Assembly (NCBI GenBank): GCA_022925895.1
Contig: JAKSYS010000162.1
Coordinates: 36,567-100,566 of the forward strand
Direction of reading: 5' to 3'
Length of the DNA stretch: 64,000 nucleotides
DNA from: Fragilaria crotonensis
Taxonomy: Eukaryota > Bacillariophyta > Fragilariophyceae > Fragilariales > Fragilariaceae
Below are positions 12,680-24,918 of the stretch, piece after piece (positions within the stretch are counted from its first letter, which is position 1; each line of letters opens with the position of its first letter). Below the pieces are notes generated by a model. It searched no databases and was not told the origin of the DNA. It was given only the letters and a program-made list of their open reading frames with translations. The position numbers were made by a program, and so were the translations under genes.

Positions 12680-14504
12680 TCACGATAGGTTATCACTGTC
12701 TCCGCTGAACAAAACATCTTCCAAGTCCCAGCATTCATTCTCCTCAAAAATTTCGTGATTAAGGAGTCTGCTGTCTTCCGGGTAGAAGCGATGTTGAGGA
12801 CTGTAGTGGCGAAGGCTACTGACACTGCTCATATAGATATCTGAATAGCGTCTCAATGAGTGAGCAAACAGCGAGGGCTGGAAACGAGCCCTAAACACAC
12901 TGCCAAACGGGTTGCCCATGAGATGGGATTCATGGTCACGCCATTTGGACACCAATTTCTCCAACGCATCCAAGACTGCAAGATCCTCGGCAGTCCTCGT
13001 TTTCGGTCCAAGTTCGTCTTGAAGGAGGCGCAATGCGTTCGTTAGCAACTTAATGCTCCGTTGCGTAGCAATCAGGTGACTCTGGCTTAGTAGTTCCATC
13101 TCGAAGCCAACCTCGGGGATAACCGCTGCAGTCGTCCATCCGAATTCGCGTTTCGCATCTACGAGATCTGCAAATAACGAGTCTCCGACATAGAGAACAT
13201 TCGAACCCGCAAGTGCATCCTTGGACCGAATCGGCTTTCCATTTACTTCGTTGTTGCTCCAATTCATGAGGCCTGTCAGCTGTTTCAAGCACCCCTCAGT
13301 GTAGACCCTCCCCTTCTCGAAACTTACGACCTCATCAAACTTGATTCTGCCTGAGGTAAGGCATACCTCGCGAAAAGGGCGACTGTTGTCAGTGTAGAAG
13401 CTTGGTTTTCCTGCTAGCGTGATGACAGCATCCCAATCGTCTCTCCAGTTTTCACCAATGACATACTTCATGCCAGCATCGACGTACCAAAACGGAGAGT
13501 TAGAGACAAAGATTAGGCTCTTGTGAGCATCCTTCAAACTCGCCAGAACCTGTTTCAAGTACGGAGTTGGTCTAACATACTTGGAAGGATCACTCGCCAC
13601 AAGGCGATGAAAGTCTCCGGACATGTGCGTGTCGTCTTTCGCTCTGAGAATGTCGTTGACGGCGTTGCGAGGACAGAAGGGAATGTCATGATCTTTGAAG
13701 AATTGCACTGTATCTGCGATGAGGCAACACTCTGCCATTGAAAACAAGTCATTCAGAGGCTTGAGACGCTCCCGACGCTCCGAAGGACGAAGGGCTCGCT
13801 TCCCACTGTATTCTTCAAAGAGTCTACTCGATTTCACCTTCTCGTGTCCTTCCCACGCGACAGCAACCTTGTGCGTATACGACAAGTGACAAATCCAACC
13901 TGTTTCCTTGTCGACAGCCAATCCTCGGATACTGAAGCGTGGGTTAAATTTCATTTTCGGGTCGTCCAGCATCTGCAGTGGATACTGACGATCCATAACA
14001 AGCCGCTTCAGCGACATGCTGTAGATTAAATCCAACAATTCATCTTTGTAAGTCAGCAGAGTATAATCATAGTCGAACCCGACAATGTCAATCTTTCCAA
14101 GGTCAGTGTATGAGTTGGCAAAGATGGTCTCGTGACCACCGCCAGTAAGATCCGACTCCCCCATAGTACTCGGCGCTGTCCTTTCCTGATGGAGAGAATG
14201 ATGATGCAAACCTCGCAAGGCCCTTTCGGTGAATCTTAGGACAACATCCACACCATCATGAGAATGCGAAGGAAGATTGAGGAGCAGACCATCGGATGCT
14301 GCTTGGTCGTTCACCTTCAAGTCAGCGGTAACCTCTTTCACCTCCGCAGCGATTTCTCGGGGCCATTTCGCTCGACGAGAACGATGATTGGCGCGCTGTG
14401 GTCTGACTCCTGCCTCTGCCACTGCCTCCAGGCGTCGCAACAAAACCATGGCACTGCGCAACAAGAAGGAGACTTTGGATGACGAGCAATGACACTGGTT
14501 TCAT
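12680..14504 (-). CDS. NT5DC2/3-type HAD-family 5'-nucleotidase domain protein, possibly plastid or secretory targeted
   Basis: A HAD-superfamily phosphatase of the IMP-GMP/NT5DC type. From the in-frame ATG at 14450 (589 codons): nucleophile motif FDYDYTLL near residue 126; motif II FVSNSPFWYVD; motif III/IV VLYVGDSLFADLVDAKR near 419; then the family's C-terminal stretch ending SLRHYSPQHRFYP. These motifs predict nucleoside-5'-monophosphate hydrolysis, though NT5DC substrates are poorly known. A second start at ATG 14504, in another frame, encodes a classic signal peptide, MKPVSLLVIQSLLLVAQ, followed by CHGFVATP, which resembles the diatom plastid cleavage site (small residue then Phe). That frame stops at 14322. 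A frameshift, assembly error or unseen splice between 14450 and 14324 would add this targeting peptide to the enzyme. The body is confident; the N-terminus is not. Confidence 0.85.
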
Positions 14505-17248
14505 AGTCAATCAATGATGTTGACAAATTACGAGGGTGTTAGGGTCGATGGGGATTGGAATGTTTCGCCCAGGTACATGCCTGTCTATTTGCAGCGACAC
14601 AGGCGAGAGGGTTCGAAAACGAGAGAACTTCCTCTTGCGAACTGGTGTGCATACAAGCATCCGTTTTCCCCCAATAATACAATAATACACGTATTCTAAC
14701 AGTACTGGAGTACTATGATACTAGAGTACTGGTACTAGTAGAGAGTAGTAGTGCTGCACTTGTGAACTACAGTACTACAAGTACTTGGAGTACTTCGTAC
14801 CGGTACAGTAGTTCGCTCGTAACGCGCAACGGAAGGGACACAGGAATCTCTCCAAAAATCTTGCGTTGCAGGCCAGAATCTCGGCTGTTTGCCTTCTGGG
14901 ATTTAAACCTACGGACGGATTCTTGGATAGATTTCGCTAAATTAATTGCATGCATTTCCCTCCATCGCGTGAACGACTGCCTGGCCAGCTCGATTAAAAA
15001 ACAGGATTTAAAAAGGCTAGTAGTATGTAACCTTATCAAGTTTAAAATCCTGTGCCTGGGCTTTCGTACGGCCTCTCAGTCGACATTTTTGATCCACTAT
15101 CAGGTAATTGGAAGTGAGGATTTCTACAATTCGATTGCACTTGATCACCATGAATGGCTCATGTGATTTGTCAGGATCAATCCCAAGCAGCCATTTCTGC
15201 CTCAAATAGCACTTCCTTGTCTCCCTTTGAGCAGTATCAATGTGGACCTGTATACATTCAGGTCAAGGACTGGTTTGTTTCAAAGGTGTTCATCTCTGCA
15301 TCATCCAATTACTAGGTATTGTTGAGGACTCTCCTGAAGATGCATCAAGGTGGCATTCAAGGTGCATATGTTCAAGATTTTGAACATCATCCTGATGGAT
15401 GAACAAGCAGAAGCATGTCAAGGCCTCACTGCCTTGCTGTTGTGAAGTGACTGATGCACTTCATTGTCACAGGACAAGCATTTTGCACCAATGCAAATGA
15501 CATACTCTCCTCTGTTCTCACAGTACTAGTACTTTGCACCAATGGAATGCTACCAAACAATACGATCAAGAGACACTTGGTCCTGCATCTCTGCAAAGTC
15601 ATCCTTCATCATGGTGTTCCTGATAATGCGAACAGTGTTGGCTCACATTGTTTTGCTTGCAAAGACAAGAATATCACGAAACACACAGAACAAAGGAGGT
15701 CTTTGTCATTCACAAAACAAGCTGCCCTAATTAACATTTAGAATCTTGTTGTGTCACTTGCATGGGAAGACATCAAAAATGACTTCAAATTGAAGGGAAG
15801 TGCTGGGATTGGCATCTGCATTCCCACCACTAGCAACAGCACCATTTAAGAATCCAATTTCTTGTGGTAAGTCTGGCTTCCATAATTATCTTACTAAATG
15901 GTGAGCCATTGGTGATATCTTTCCAATAGTATACCAGTGGACTGGCTGGCCTGTGTTCCTCCAACCATATGGAGATGGCCCATCCGACTCAATACATATG
16001 TCATTAATAAATGCAAATGGGATTGGAAATCTAATTGTTTTGCATTCACTTACACTTGTTGGATTTGGAAATCTCCCATGTCAGCATTCATAAATTAGTA
16101 CGTTGTATGTAGTACACAAATCTGTTATAAAGGTTGTAGAACAGCAATAAAAATGGCATTTGACTCATGTTCTTATCCATATCTAAATAAACACAAAATA
16201 TTAAATGTATGCATATTTGCAAATTGCACAGCACTCCATTCTGTAGAAAGATTAGTGACAATGAAGCAGATTGCATAACAAAGTCATGCTACCGCCCCAT
16301 TTCTTTAAAATTGCAACAAATGTATCACACATCCAACACAAAAGATAAATGCTTAGTACCAGCCAACATTTTAGATATGCTATGCCATACCTACAAATGT
16401 TTAACATAGAGCACCAGTGAATTCAACAATTTTCCATTGGTCAAAATTAAAGCACATTTTTCATTCAATAGACTCTGTGAAAACTATCTGTGAAGAGTCA
16501 AGAACGACCTCATTTTGTAGTGACCAACACCCATCATGCTTTGGTTCATAGAGGCAGCATGATAGGAACCAATGTTCTGGCACTTGCTTCTCTGCTGAGT
16601 GCCTGTTTACCTTTTCTGTGTGCCTGTTTACCTCAGGTGTGAGTTCTAACAAGCACCGTGATGATGACAAGTACCAAAATGTTGCTTCTCCTTGGAAGGA
16701 AGAAATTGATTCTGTCAAGGTGTCAACTGTAATGTGCTACTAAGCTGAGGCACTTCAGCCATTGCTGGATGGCACAAATAGGCTGACTGCTGGGTTATGA
16801 GTTATGACAGGAGATATACAGGGTTTACAGGACTCATTGGAAAATGCTTCTTACAGCTGTTTGGTAATGAGCTGTCAATTTTGTTATTAATGGTCACAAA
16901 TGCGGAGTTACGTAATGAGTTGGAGATGAAATTCATGTTTGTGAAGGTAATGCATGAAGAAGTCTAAAATCTGATGTTTTGTCATTTTGCACGCACAGCA
17001 TGGTAATCACTTTGAATAGTAGGAACAAGCAAACCAACTCACTGGATAAATCACTACCATTGATATGTACCATTCCATCCCTTTGTTACAAGAGCATCTT
17101 ACATTATTGAGCAATCTGCAGAAACAAAGGGTGTCATTGCCTTCTAATGTTCTAAACAACTGAAGTCAAACATCATCATGTAGTACAACATTATTAGCTT
17201 GATGATTAAATCTTTGATTTGTGGACTGACCATTATCACCAAGAAGTA
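14505..17248. other. no supported gene; AGTACT/GGTACC-rich then AT-rich DNA
   Basis: 14690-14820 is packed with AGTAC/GTACT repeats. From about 15.2 kb the DNA is AT-richer, with only short frames on both strands and no family motif. It is probably decayed transposon sequence, but I could not assign a class. Confidence 0.4.
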
Positions 17249-17464
17249 TGCTGTCATGCTGTCATGCTGTCATGCTGTCATGCTGTCATGCTGTCATGCT
17301 GTCATGCTGTCATGCTGTCATGCTGTCATGCTGTCATGCTGTCATGCTGTCATGCTGTCATGCTGTCATGCTGTCATGCTGTCATGCTGTCATGCTGTCA
17401 TGCTGTCATGCTGTCATGCTGTCATGCTGTCATGCTGTCATGCTGTCATGCTGTCATGCTGTCA
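17249..17464. repeat. 8-bp tandem repeat TGCTGTCA, 27 copies
   Basis: 216 bases made of exactly 27 uninterrupted copies of TGCTGTCA. Eight is not a multiple of three, so all three forward frames stay open and encode the same CHAVMLS-type peptide; these are not genes. Absence of substitutions implies recent expansion or assembly collapse/expansion. Confidence 0.97.
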
Positions 17465-17507
17465 CTAACCATGAGAGATGGGTTCAGAGTTCAGCGATCT
17501 GACCTTA

Positions 17508-18744
17508 GGGTGCATATTATCCGGATGAAATTTGTACTTTTTGTACTTTGTACTTTGTACTTTCGAAGGACAAAGTACAAAGTACAAAAAGTACAATGGG
17601 TCCTACCCCGAAGCACCAAAATGAATTTTTGACTTTGCAATTTCATAATGAAAGACGTTTTGGGGTTCATCCGAAATCCCTCCCCATCGTCTTGCCAGTC
17701 TAAGTATCAGTTCCTTCAAGTCATACTGAGGTTACTTACGAAGTGGATATCTACGTTGAAGATGGTACAAAATAATTACTTAATCGTTGTGAATGTAAAT
17801 AAAAGGCTACTTTACCACAAGCTGACGGATTGAAACTAGACAAGCTCTCATAACACGAGCTTCATAGAAGAAACACGGTTTTTTAATGGATTACGGGGTG
17901 TTCATGGTAGTTGGAACGTAGTAATTATAAAATTCTTAGAATCTAAATAAAATGCTATTTTACTACACAATTAGTGTGAATGAAAGGCAACAGTCCTAAA
18001 TACAAATCTAGGTTCATGTGCAAGAGTCTAAATACAAAGCAAGAAGTAGGGTCTACACAAAAAATTTACGGGCATACCGCTTGTTGTTCGAATTTTCGAA
18101 TTGAGTGGACCCGTCAAACGATGAGGGAGGCAGTCCCTTTGGACAATGGCAACGGCACATCAATCGATTGAATGTGTCGAAGAAAGATGTGACTCATGGA
18201 CAACAACAAAAATTGATTGATGCAACGGCAATAAAACGGGAACGAAGACGCGATCGCAAACGAGAATGATGATCATCGCATGCGTTCATGATGGCAACAA
18301 ACAAAACAAGTTTGACGAGAATGAATCACGACAGCACCAGTCATGACTCCACCAAAATGATGATCAATTTCGCAATAGCAACAAAAGGGTCAAACGTGAA
18401 AGGCGAGTTTGTTAACCACTCTAAAAATACAAATAGACATGATGCACAGTTTTTGGTGTTGTAGCTAATAGTTGGAGCTTTTTAGAGTACAACATCCGAA
18501 CAACGAAGTCGCCACTTCATTCAACCGACACACCCCAAATAATGTAAAAAGTACAAAAAGTAAAATCCGGGTTCGCCTAACATCGAAAATGTTATTGAAA
18601 ATGTTATTGTCTTTTTGTACTTTTGAAAGTACAAAACCCGGAAACAAAAGTACATTGTTTCCGGGTTTATATTCCCGGGTTTTGTACTTTTGAAAGTACA
18701 AAAGTACAATAAAGTACAAATTTCATCCGGATAATACGCACCCT
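17508..18744. mobile_element. MITE, PIF/Harbinger-like (TTA target duplication), ~1.2 kb
   Basis: The left end at 17508 (GGGTGCATATTATCCGGATG and on to TTTGTACTTT) matches the reverse complement of the right end (18711-18743) with one or two differences over about 32 bases. TTA flanks both sides (17505-17507 and 18745-18747), with one extra T at the right end. Inside each end are long GTACTTT fold-backs (for example 17530-17594). There is no transposase frame. A 3-bp TTA duplication and GGG-starting ends fit PIF/Harbinger. Confidence 0.7.
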
Positions 18745-18800
18745 TTAGTCATCCGACTAAGCAAGTGATCCAGTTTCAGCAGTCAGCAGGAAAGACGCCA

Positions 18801-18944
18801 TGAGTAAAAGTAGACGTGCTAAGGGAGACGGTGCAACGATATGCTAGTAACGGGTATAGATCATGGGATAGGTCAAGTTGTGAGATCGAGCTATTGTACC
18901 GCATACTGTACAGTCGTGTACCGTACAACGCATACAATAAATCA
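18801..18944 (-). repeat. 3' LTR (element orientation), 144 bp
   Basis: Begins TGAGTAAAAG and ends AATAAATCA on the plus strand. Identical over its whole length to 24706-24849 by direct comparison. Preceded by target duplication GCCA. Confidence 0.95.
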
Positions 18945-19089
18945 GTCCCCTCGAACTAATCAGACGAAGTCGGGCGAGTCGCTTAGTTCGTCGTAATATA
19001 GCGAGCAAGATGTAAACGAAACATCGGATCAAAGTGATATTTAGTCGTCAAAAGACGATCAAGGTAACCCGTAGAACCCTTCGAACCTC

Positions 19090-22000
19090 AATGAGGGGGT
19101 TATCAACGATGATCGGCAAGGTCGTAGAAGATCAATCCCACAAGGTGATCATACTTCTGTCCACCTGGGATAAACTTCATACTTATGTCCGCGGGGTTGT
19201 CGTGGATTGACACATGTCCAGTCAGACATTCACCCAGAGCTACCGCCTCGCGAACTGTATGATTACGTACGGAATTGGACTTCTTTTTCAAAGTCGATTC
19301 GGGTCGTTGCGTGTTGTGTATCACATGTCCCCAAACAAATGAAGGAGGGACCGGATAGCTGTACACCCATCATTCGGAGCCTGTGGCGAAGACTGCAAAG
19401 AGTACCCATGCCTTGCTTCATTGCCACGAATTTGGCCCCGAGGACACTAGTCTCAATCGTGGACTGTTTCCTTGAGAAGAACCACGTAATCAGCGGCTGC
19501 TGATTCATGTTGATGATGAAGCTAATTCACCTGTTCGTGAAGCTCCGGCATGATCGGAATCCACAAGTAGGCAAAGATCTACTGCTTCCCTTGTGGCTCC
19601 GGCGTATTCGGAGGTTTCGCCTCCTTCACGTTCCCGTAACATTGCTTCCAATCGCATTACTTAGACGAGGGCATGTCTATCACGAGATACGTCGGGTCGA
19701 ACGCAGTCCTTGCGTTGTATTTCTTCGTATTGAGATAGTCGCGAAGTATAAAAGACAGCGGTCAAATGGCCGTCACGAGGTCGCTTGAGCAAGACAAAAA
19801 CAACAACTCCGACATCTCAGTTGTGATATCGATTCGCCCCAAGTCAATGCACCATCGCAGAACACCAATCTGCGTCTGGGAGAACGAAGAGAGGTCGCGT
19901 CCAACAACGGGCTAGTAACATCGACTCCAGGCACATAGCTGGAAGGAACGGTCTCTCTGCTTGCTATATCCAATGCCGCGTGGGAAGTTTACATCATGGA
20001 ACTTCTGAACGTTTGTGCACGGCCTCGTGGATGTACTCACTGGACGAACTCGCTCATCGCCCAACGTTGCACTCCGTTCGGCAACGTGGTGGCATTTCAC
20101 AACGTCGTACCCAAGTAAAACTCAGGGTCGCAAATAGAGGTAGACCTTAGACACGCATCCGGATCTGCCACGCATGATCCTCAGCCCAAACGCCGCAATC
20201 ATGTAGTCGGCCAAACGATACATGAAATCTGCATCAGCAGTTCAAAGACTGTATAGTGCCCGAACAATTGCTGCCGCTATTTCAGCATTGGCCTCAAATA
20301 ACAGACCGAGTCGACACCGGATCTTCTCACTCTCTGGTGCCGTCAGGTAATCATTTTCAATGTTGGCAACTGTCACCTCTAAGTCGTTGAGATCAGCCAA
20401 TAGTTTGAAAGAACGCTTGCGTATGCCACATACGTAGGCTGCGATTTCGTCACGTGGCCGCCGGCCACCAAGCAAGCTTTCCGTTCGACGTCCATCTGAA
20501 TATCAAAACAAGATGGCAGTGGGTCTTCCCAAAAATGGAGGAGGTTCCGAGTCACCTCTCATTACCTGAAAGGCTATTCGCACCTTAGTCATCTCAGTCC
20601 GAAAGGCATACCGCCATAAAATGTTACCGTTTTCGAGGTCGACGCGGGTGCAATCCTCATATGTTTTGGAACTTCGAGTCCAAATTTATGCACCCGCTTG
20701 TAGTATCGGTTATTTATAGTCGCAATTATCCGATCGCGCCGCTTTAATTGTGAATGGGACCCACCACGCGAAAGCGGGTTCGCTCTTGATTCCTTGAGCG
20801 ATTGCATAGTCAGCAAACTCCACGGGATTGGACTCTTCCAAGTCCGCGAGTTGTTCTCATGAACAAATGCTTCCTTGTTCCATTCGACATAGAGTTGCCA
20901 ACCCTTTGTCGTTTCGCGATGATGGCGATTCAATCCGTGCTGGACGAGCATATCTGCAAGTTAGACCGCAGAACCGTCTTCTTCATGATGAACAATCCCC
21001 TTCTGCAGGAGAAATCGATTGCCCTCTGTGTTGCACATTGTATACGTCTTCTGCATCATCACGTTGGCCGATAGTTCTGCCGTTTGGCCGTCGGCGAACT
21101 CAACATTAAAAGTTCGAGTGTCCAAGCAAGATCAGATTGTGGTTCGCCCTTCAAACAGGACTTCCATCAAGCAAGTGCAACCTGTCAGCTTTGAACCTTT
21201 GCACTCAATATCTTATCGTCGTTTGGCAGAGTCACCTCGGCCCTAATAGACTGATTGAACGTGTCAGCACCAGGCTCATCATCGGCGTCAGGAACTCAAG
21301 ACACTTCGCCGTCATCATCATCGACGTAATTCGAGAATGTTAGGCAGAGTCTCTAGGTCAACAAATCCTGGGTTTGTCGCAAAATCCTCACATTTGTATT
21401 CGTCCCTAGAATCGAGTTTGCCTTCTCCGTAAAGTCCTCGCACTTTGTTTCTTCATCGACTCGTCCGCCAATTTGTCTGGCGTCAACAAGCGAACAGTCG
21501 AACAATAAACCGTTTGGCCATTCCGCTTAGTAAGGACTTTCCTTGTCATAGCGGGCGGGACCTTCTGGATATCAGGGCCCAAATCGTGGCCCAACACCAG
21601 CGATGCACTCGAACAGCGCAAATGGTGGTACGACAGCAGTTCAGCCGCTGGAAACGGCCTCACCCGTCAAGTTTACAGATGTCGTGCGTGGTTAGAAATC
21701 TAACATACGCCTCTCATTCCAGGCAATCATCCCAAAGGCGCTTGGGCGTACCGGATCGAATCGTTTGCCTCCCGACACCCTTCTTCCATTGTCTGATTGC
21801 GGCCTCCGCAGGTTTTGACCACAGCGTGTGTGGCTCCGTGGTCCGTTTTCATCATGGTGTACACAGTACGCACGACACAGCCATCGGACGTTGCGAATAC
21901 TTGTACATATTTACAATTCCTTCGCGAATTAGTAGTATTCAATATCAGAGTGTCAGTGAAGAAGCAATCAGGCGATGTGAATGACAACGGTACCAGGTAC

Positions 22001-23600
22001 CGTAGCTGATAGACGTTAGTGCAGAGCCGACGTGACAGCATCGGATGCAGTACGGTGGTGCGTAGTACTACGCCAGCACATTGACGAGTCGTCATGTATA
22101 TGGTACAGCATACGCTTCGCAGTTTGCATGTTAATTCCCAATCCCTTGCCAACTAGCGTTGAGGACCAAATGGCTTTCCGGCGAGCAACGACCGAAGCGA
22201 TGCAGTCGCGCGTCGCATCGAGTCCTCGTTATAATTCTGTAATTCGCTTGCGAGCGAATGCATGTTAGAAACCGAGAATAGTAGTCGCCTGGATGGTGGC
22301 GGTGCCCCGATTCGGTCCCCTGTTTCGAGCGAATTACATGTTGGAAACCGAGCATAGTAGTCGCCTGGACGGTGGCGGTGCTCCGATTCGGTCCCCTGTT
22401 TCCAACAGGTATTTCGTGAGGGCAGCTTCCTCGTCGGTGAAAACGTTGTCATAGGGGTCCCACGGGAGATCTTCGCCCGTGAGCGTAACATGAGGGAGCG
22501 TCCCATATGCTTCAATGGGCGACTGTCGCGTCCGAAAGGTCAAGGTGACGCCGCGCACCGAGAGCGGAGACACGTACGGGCGGAGGTGTCGTCAGCGGTG
22601 GGAATCACCAGCAACGAGTGTGTCAGGTCATTGCCATTTTCGGTTAAGAAACGAGGAATGTTGTTCACAAGAATAACATCATTCGGTGCGATATCAGGGA
22701 TATGTATCGCCTGATGAACCATGAGACGAATCACTGTTTCACCGCTTACGAAATCATCAAACGCGAGCGCCGCCGAAACAGTTTAAAGATCCGTGGCGAC
22801 AGGACCTGATGTGTTGTAACCCGACACGTTTTATCTGACGATCGTAGTCACGGACTACTAAACAATTACTGCCTACTATGGCACAGTGGTCGGATGCAGA
22901 TTCATGGGCAACCGACTTGTCGAGCAATCCCAACGTTCGAATGGCGGCCAAGCGTGCACAGCATCACTTCTTGGGCTCTTCGTTAGAGACTTTCTTCTGG
23001 CGCGTGAGCGCCGCGTTCATGCGATTGCTGGTGCCATTGTTTGCACACGTTGCAAGGCTCATCGGCTGACATGCCGGAGTCCTGTGAAAAGAGAGTGCTG
23101 TCATTACTGCAACCGAGGTCTTCTTCAGTTGCATCGCCGATTGGGACATCTAGCGGTTGACGGCACGTCGCTCTCTTTGCGCTTCGTTATCACACTATCA
23201 CTCGCGCCATGCCACACTTGAGGCGCTTGGAAGCAAGATCCTTTCTTCGAAGTCTGGCAAATGTAGACCAGGGATAAAGTTACGCACGCTTCTTCAAAGT
23301 CGGAACGCAACATTTCCACAGATGTAATGCGAGTTTTGACGGCATCAAACTTGTCGGTTTTGATACCATCAACAAGACAAGTGTCGAGCCTTCGAATGTG
23401 GATCAATACCCACATGTCCGTGCTCTATCAAGCCTTCCAACACCAAGTGCTGCTGCTTGTGCACGTATTTGTCGAAATTCGAGCGACGCTGCTCGCTGTG
23501 GTAGACTGTATACTCCAGCTTGTCTTCGGCCATCGTGGCCATGCGGCGGGCCCAAGTAATGGCCGTAGAAGCTTTAATAGGCCATCCTACCATCTCCAGT
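19090..23600 (-). pseudogene. copia Gag-Pol remnant of the 18.8-24.8 kb element
   Basis: Fragments in several frames line up in copia order from right to left. Gag is near 23590-23130 (HKQQHLVLEGLIEHG, then DGIKTDKFDAVKTRI in a shifted frame). A protease-region segment with NCLVVRDYDRQIKRVG is near 22850, followed by IPDIAPNDVILVNNIPRFL and YGTLPHVTLTGEDLPWDPYD (22700-22350). The integrase-RT connector carries PAMTRKVLTKRNGQTVY (21560). The RT start is KRRDRIIATINNRYYKRVHK (20740), and RT core fragments lie near 20450-20240. RNase H begins QPLITWFFSRKQSTIETS (19500) and ends with SIHDNPADI and GLIFYDLADH (19200-19100). Breaks occur every few hundred bases, so no long protein is possible. A 76-bp tandem duplication adds to the damage. 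Confidence 0.85.
22260..22413. repeat. 76-bp tandem duplication inside the retrotransposon
   Basis: Two adjacent copies starting at about 22261 and 22337, each carrying CATGTTRGAAACCGAG and CCGATTCGGTCCCCTGTTT, differing at about five positions. It lies in the pol region and shifts the reading frame (76 is not a multiple of three). Confidence 0.85.
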
Positions 23601-24705
23601 TTCCGCGCTGGTTTGTCATTCGTCCAGACAGGGCCTTTACGAGTGATACGCGAGCAAGACCCTGTACCCTACCTTCTTACGATTGACAAGGTAGACAGGA
23701 TCTGCCGTCGCTATCATTTCGTCTTGCACTTGTTGGGAAGTTCTCCTCATCTGGCGCAATCGCCTCGGTCTCACAAATGGTGTACGCTAGCAGGATTTTA
23801 TATTCTTCAACCACCAAGCGTGGGCGGGCATTTGCCGATGGCTTCTATCCTTTTCGGCCAGTCCTTCAAGTTGATGACGGGCAAGTCATCAGGATACTTG
23901 TGGTGGATTCGTACTCACGATATTCGCAAATGCTGCAAATGTTGTCGAGCGTAACGTTTGCGATGACCACTGTACAACCCGAGGCACCTGGTGCCTGACG
24001 GAGAAGGTAGAACGGTTCTGGACCTGCGCGGGTCCAACGGCGGCCCCGTTGGGTGGAGGAATCGTTCCTCCGGGGCGTCTTTCGATCTTGTCATCAGACA
24101 GAAGTCTGATCTCCTATAGGGAGTTGGTGCCCTGGTCCTCGACGAGGGCTTGTGCAGCCTGTTCGTAGAACCCGATACGGCAAAAGGCTGTGCGCATTGC
24201 AGGATATCCATGTCGGCGTAGAACTCAAAACCGGGAGAGAACCGAAAGAGCGATCAAGGACCCTCCCTGAAGTTCCGGGGTCAATCCCTGTTGGATGCGT
24301 TCAACGGAGATCACGTATTACGCCAGTGCGAGTATAATCATTCGTACTGTATAATATATACTCTTGCCTAACGGGCGATGTATGAATCTTTCATCCGCGA
24401 TGGTACGGATCGAAGGATGGATGTGATCAATCCATCAATCGGTTGTCGAGATCGGTTCGACAAATTGAATGGGGATCAGCGAATCACCTCATTCCGATTC
24501 AGGCCACATGCACCATCTCGCATGTTATGGTTCACTGGTTTCAACGGGTAATTTTTATGGCAGTTCAACGCATGCCTGGGCACAGCTGACGAGTCACTCG
24601 ACGCGAGCGAAGGGAGCAGCCCTATTCACTAAGAGCATGTACATTGCCATCGAAATCGTCAGATGACCTCGTCCGTCATCATCCAGAGCGATGGGTCTGA
24701 TAAAC

Positions 24706-24849
24706 TGAGTAAAAGTAGACGTGCTAAGGGAGACGGTGCAACGATATGCTAGTAACGGGTATAGATCATGGGATAGGTCAAGTTGTGAGATCGAGCTATT
24801 GTACCGCATACTGTACAGTCGTGTACCGTACAACGCATACAATAAATCA
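24706..24849 (-). repeat. 5' LTR (element orientation), 144 bp
   Basis: Exact copy of 18801-18944. Followed on the plus strand by GCCA, completing the target duplication. It would contain the element promoter, transcribing leftward. Confidence 0.95.
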
Positions 24850-24894
24850 GCCAAGACCGATACGTGAGTACTTTCCAAACAAAAATCGCAGTAT

Positions 24895-24899
24895 AAAAA
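24895..24899 (-). terminator. RNA polymerase III T-run after tRNA-Thr
   Basis: Five T residues on the minus strand, 20 bases beyond the tRNA 3' end, with another five at 24881-24885. This fits a Pol III terminator. Confidence 0.6.
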
Positions 24900-24918
24900 T
24901 GCAGCCTTTGATTAGAGT

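Larger units (their letters stand above)
18801..24849 (-). mobile_element. complete-ended Ty1/copia (CoDi-like) LTR retrotransposon
   Basis: A 6,049-bp element bounded by two identical 144-bp LTRs (18801-18944 and 24706-24849), each TG...CA, flanked by the direct repeat GCCA (18797-18800 and 24850-24853). Minus orientation is shown by the RNase H, RT and Gag reading directions and by a purine run GAGGGGA just before the left LTR on the minus strand. On that strand the base after the right LTR begins GTTTATCAGACCC, which shares TATCAGA with copia primer-binding sites; this is weak evidence. The interior is heavily frameshifted. It lies 70 bp beyond the 3' end of a tRNA-Thr gene. Confidence 0.92.

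Noticed and set aside
17199-17632. Three overlapping open frames encoding CHAVMLS-type repeats
   Set aside because: They are the 8-bp satellite read in three frames.
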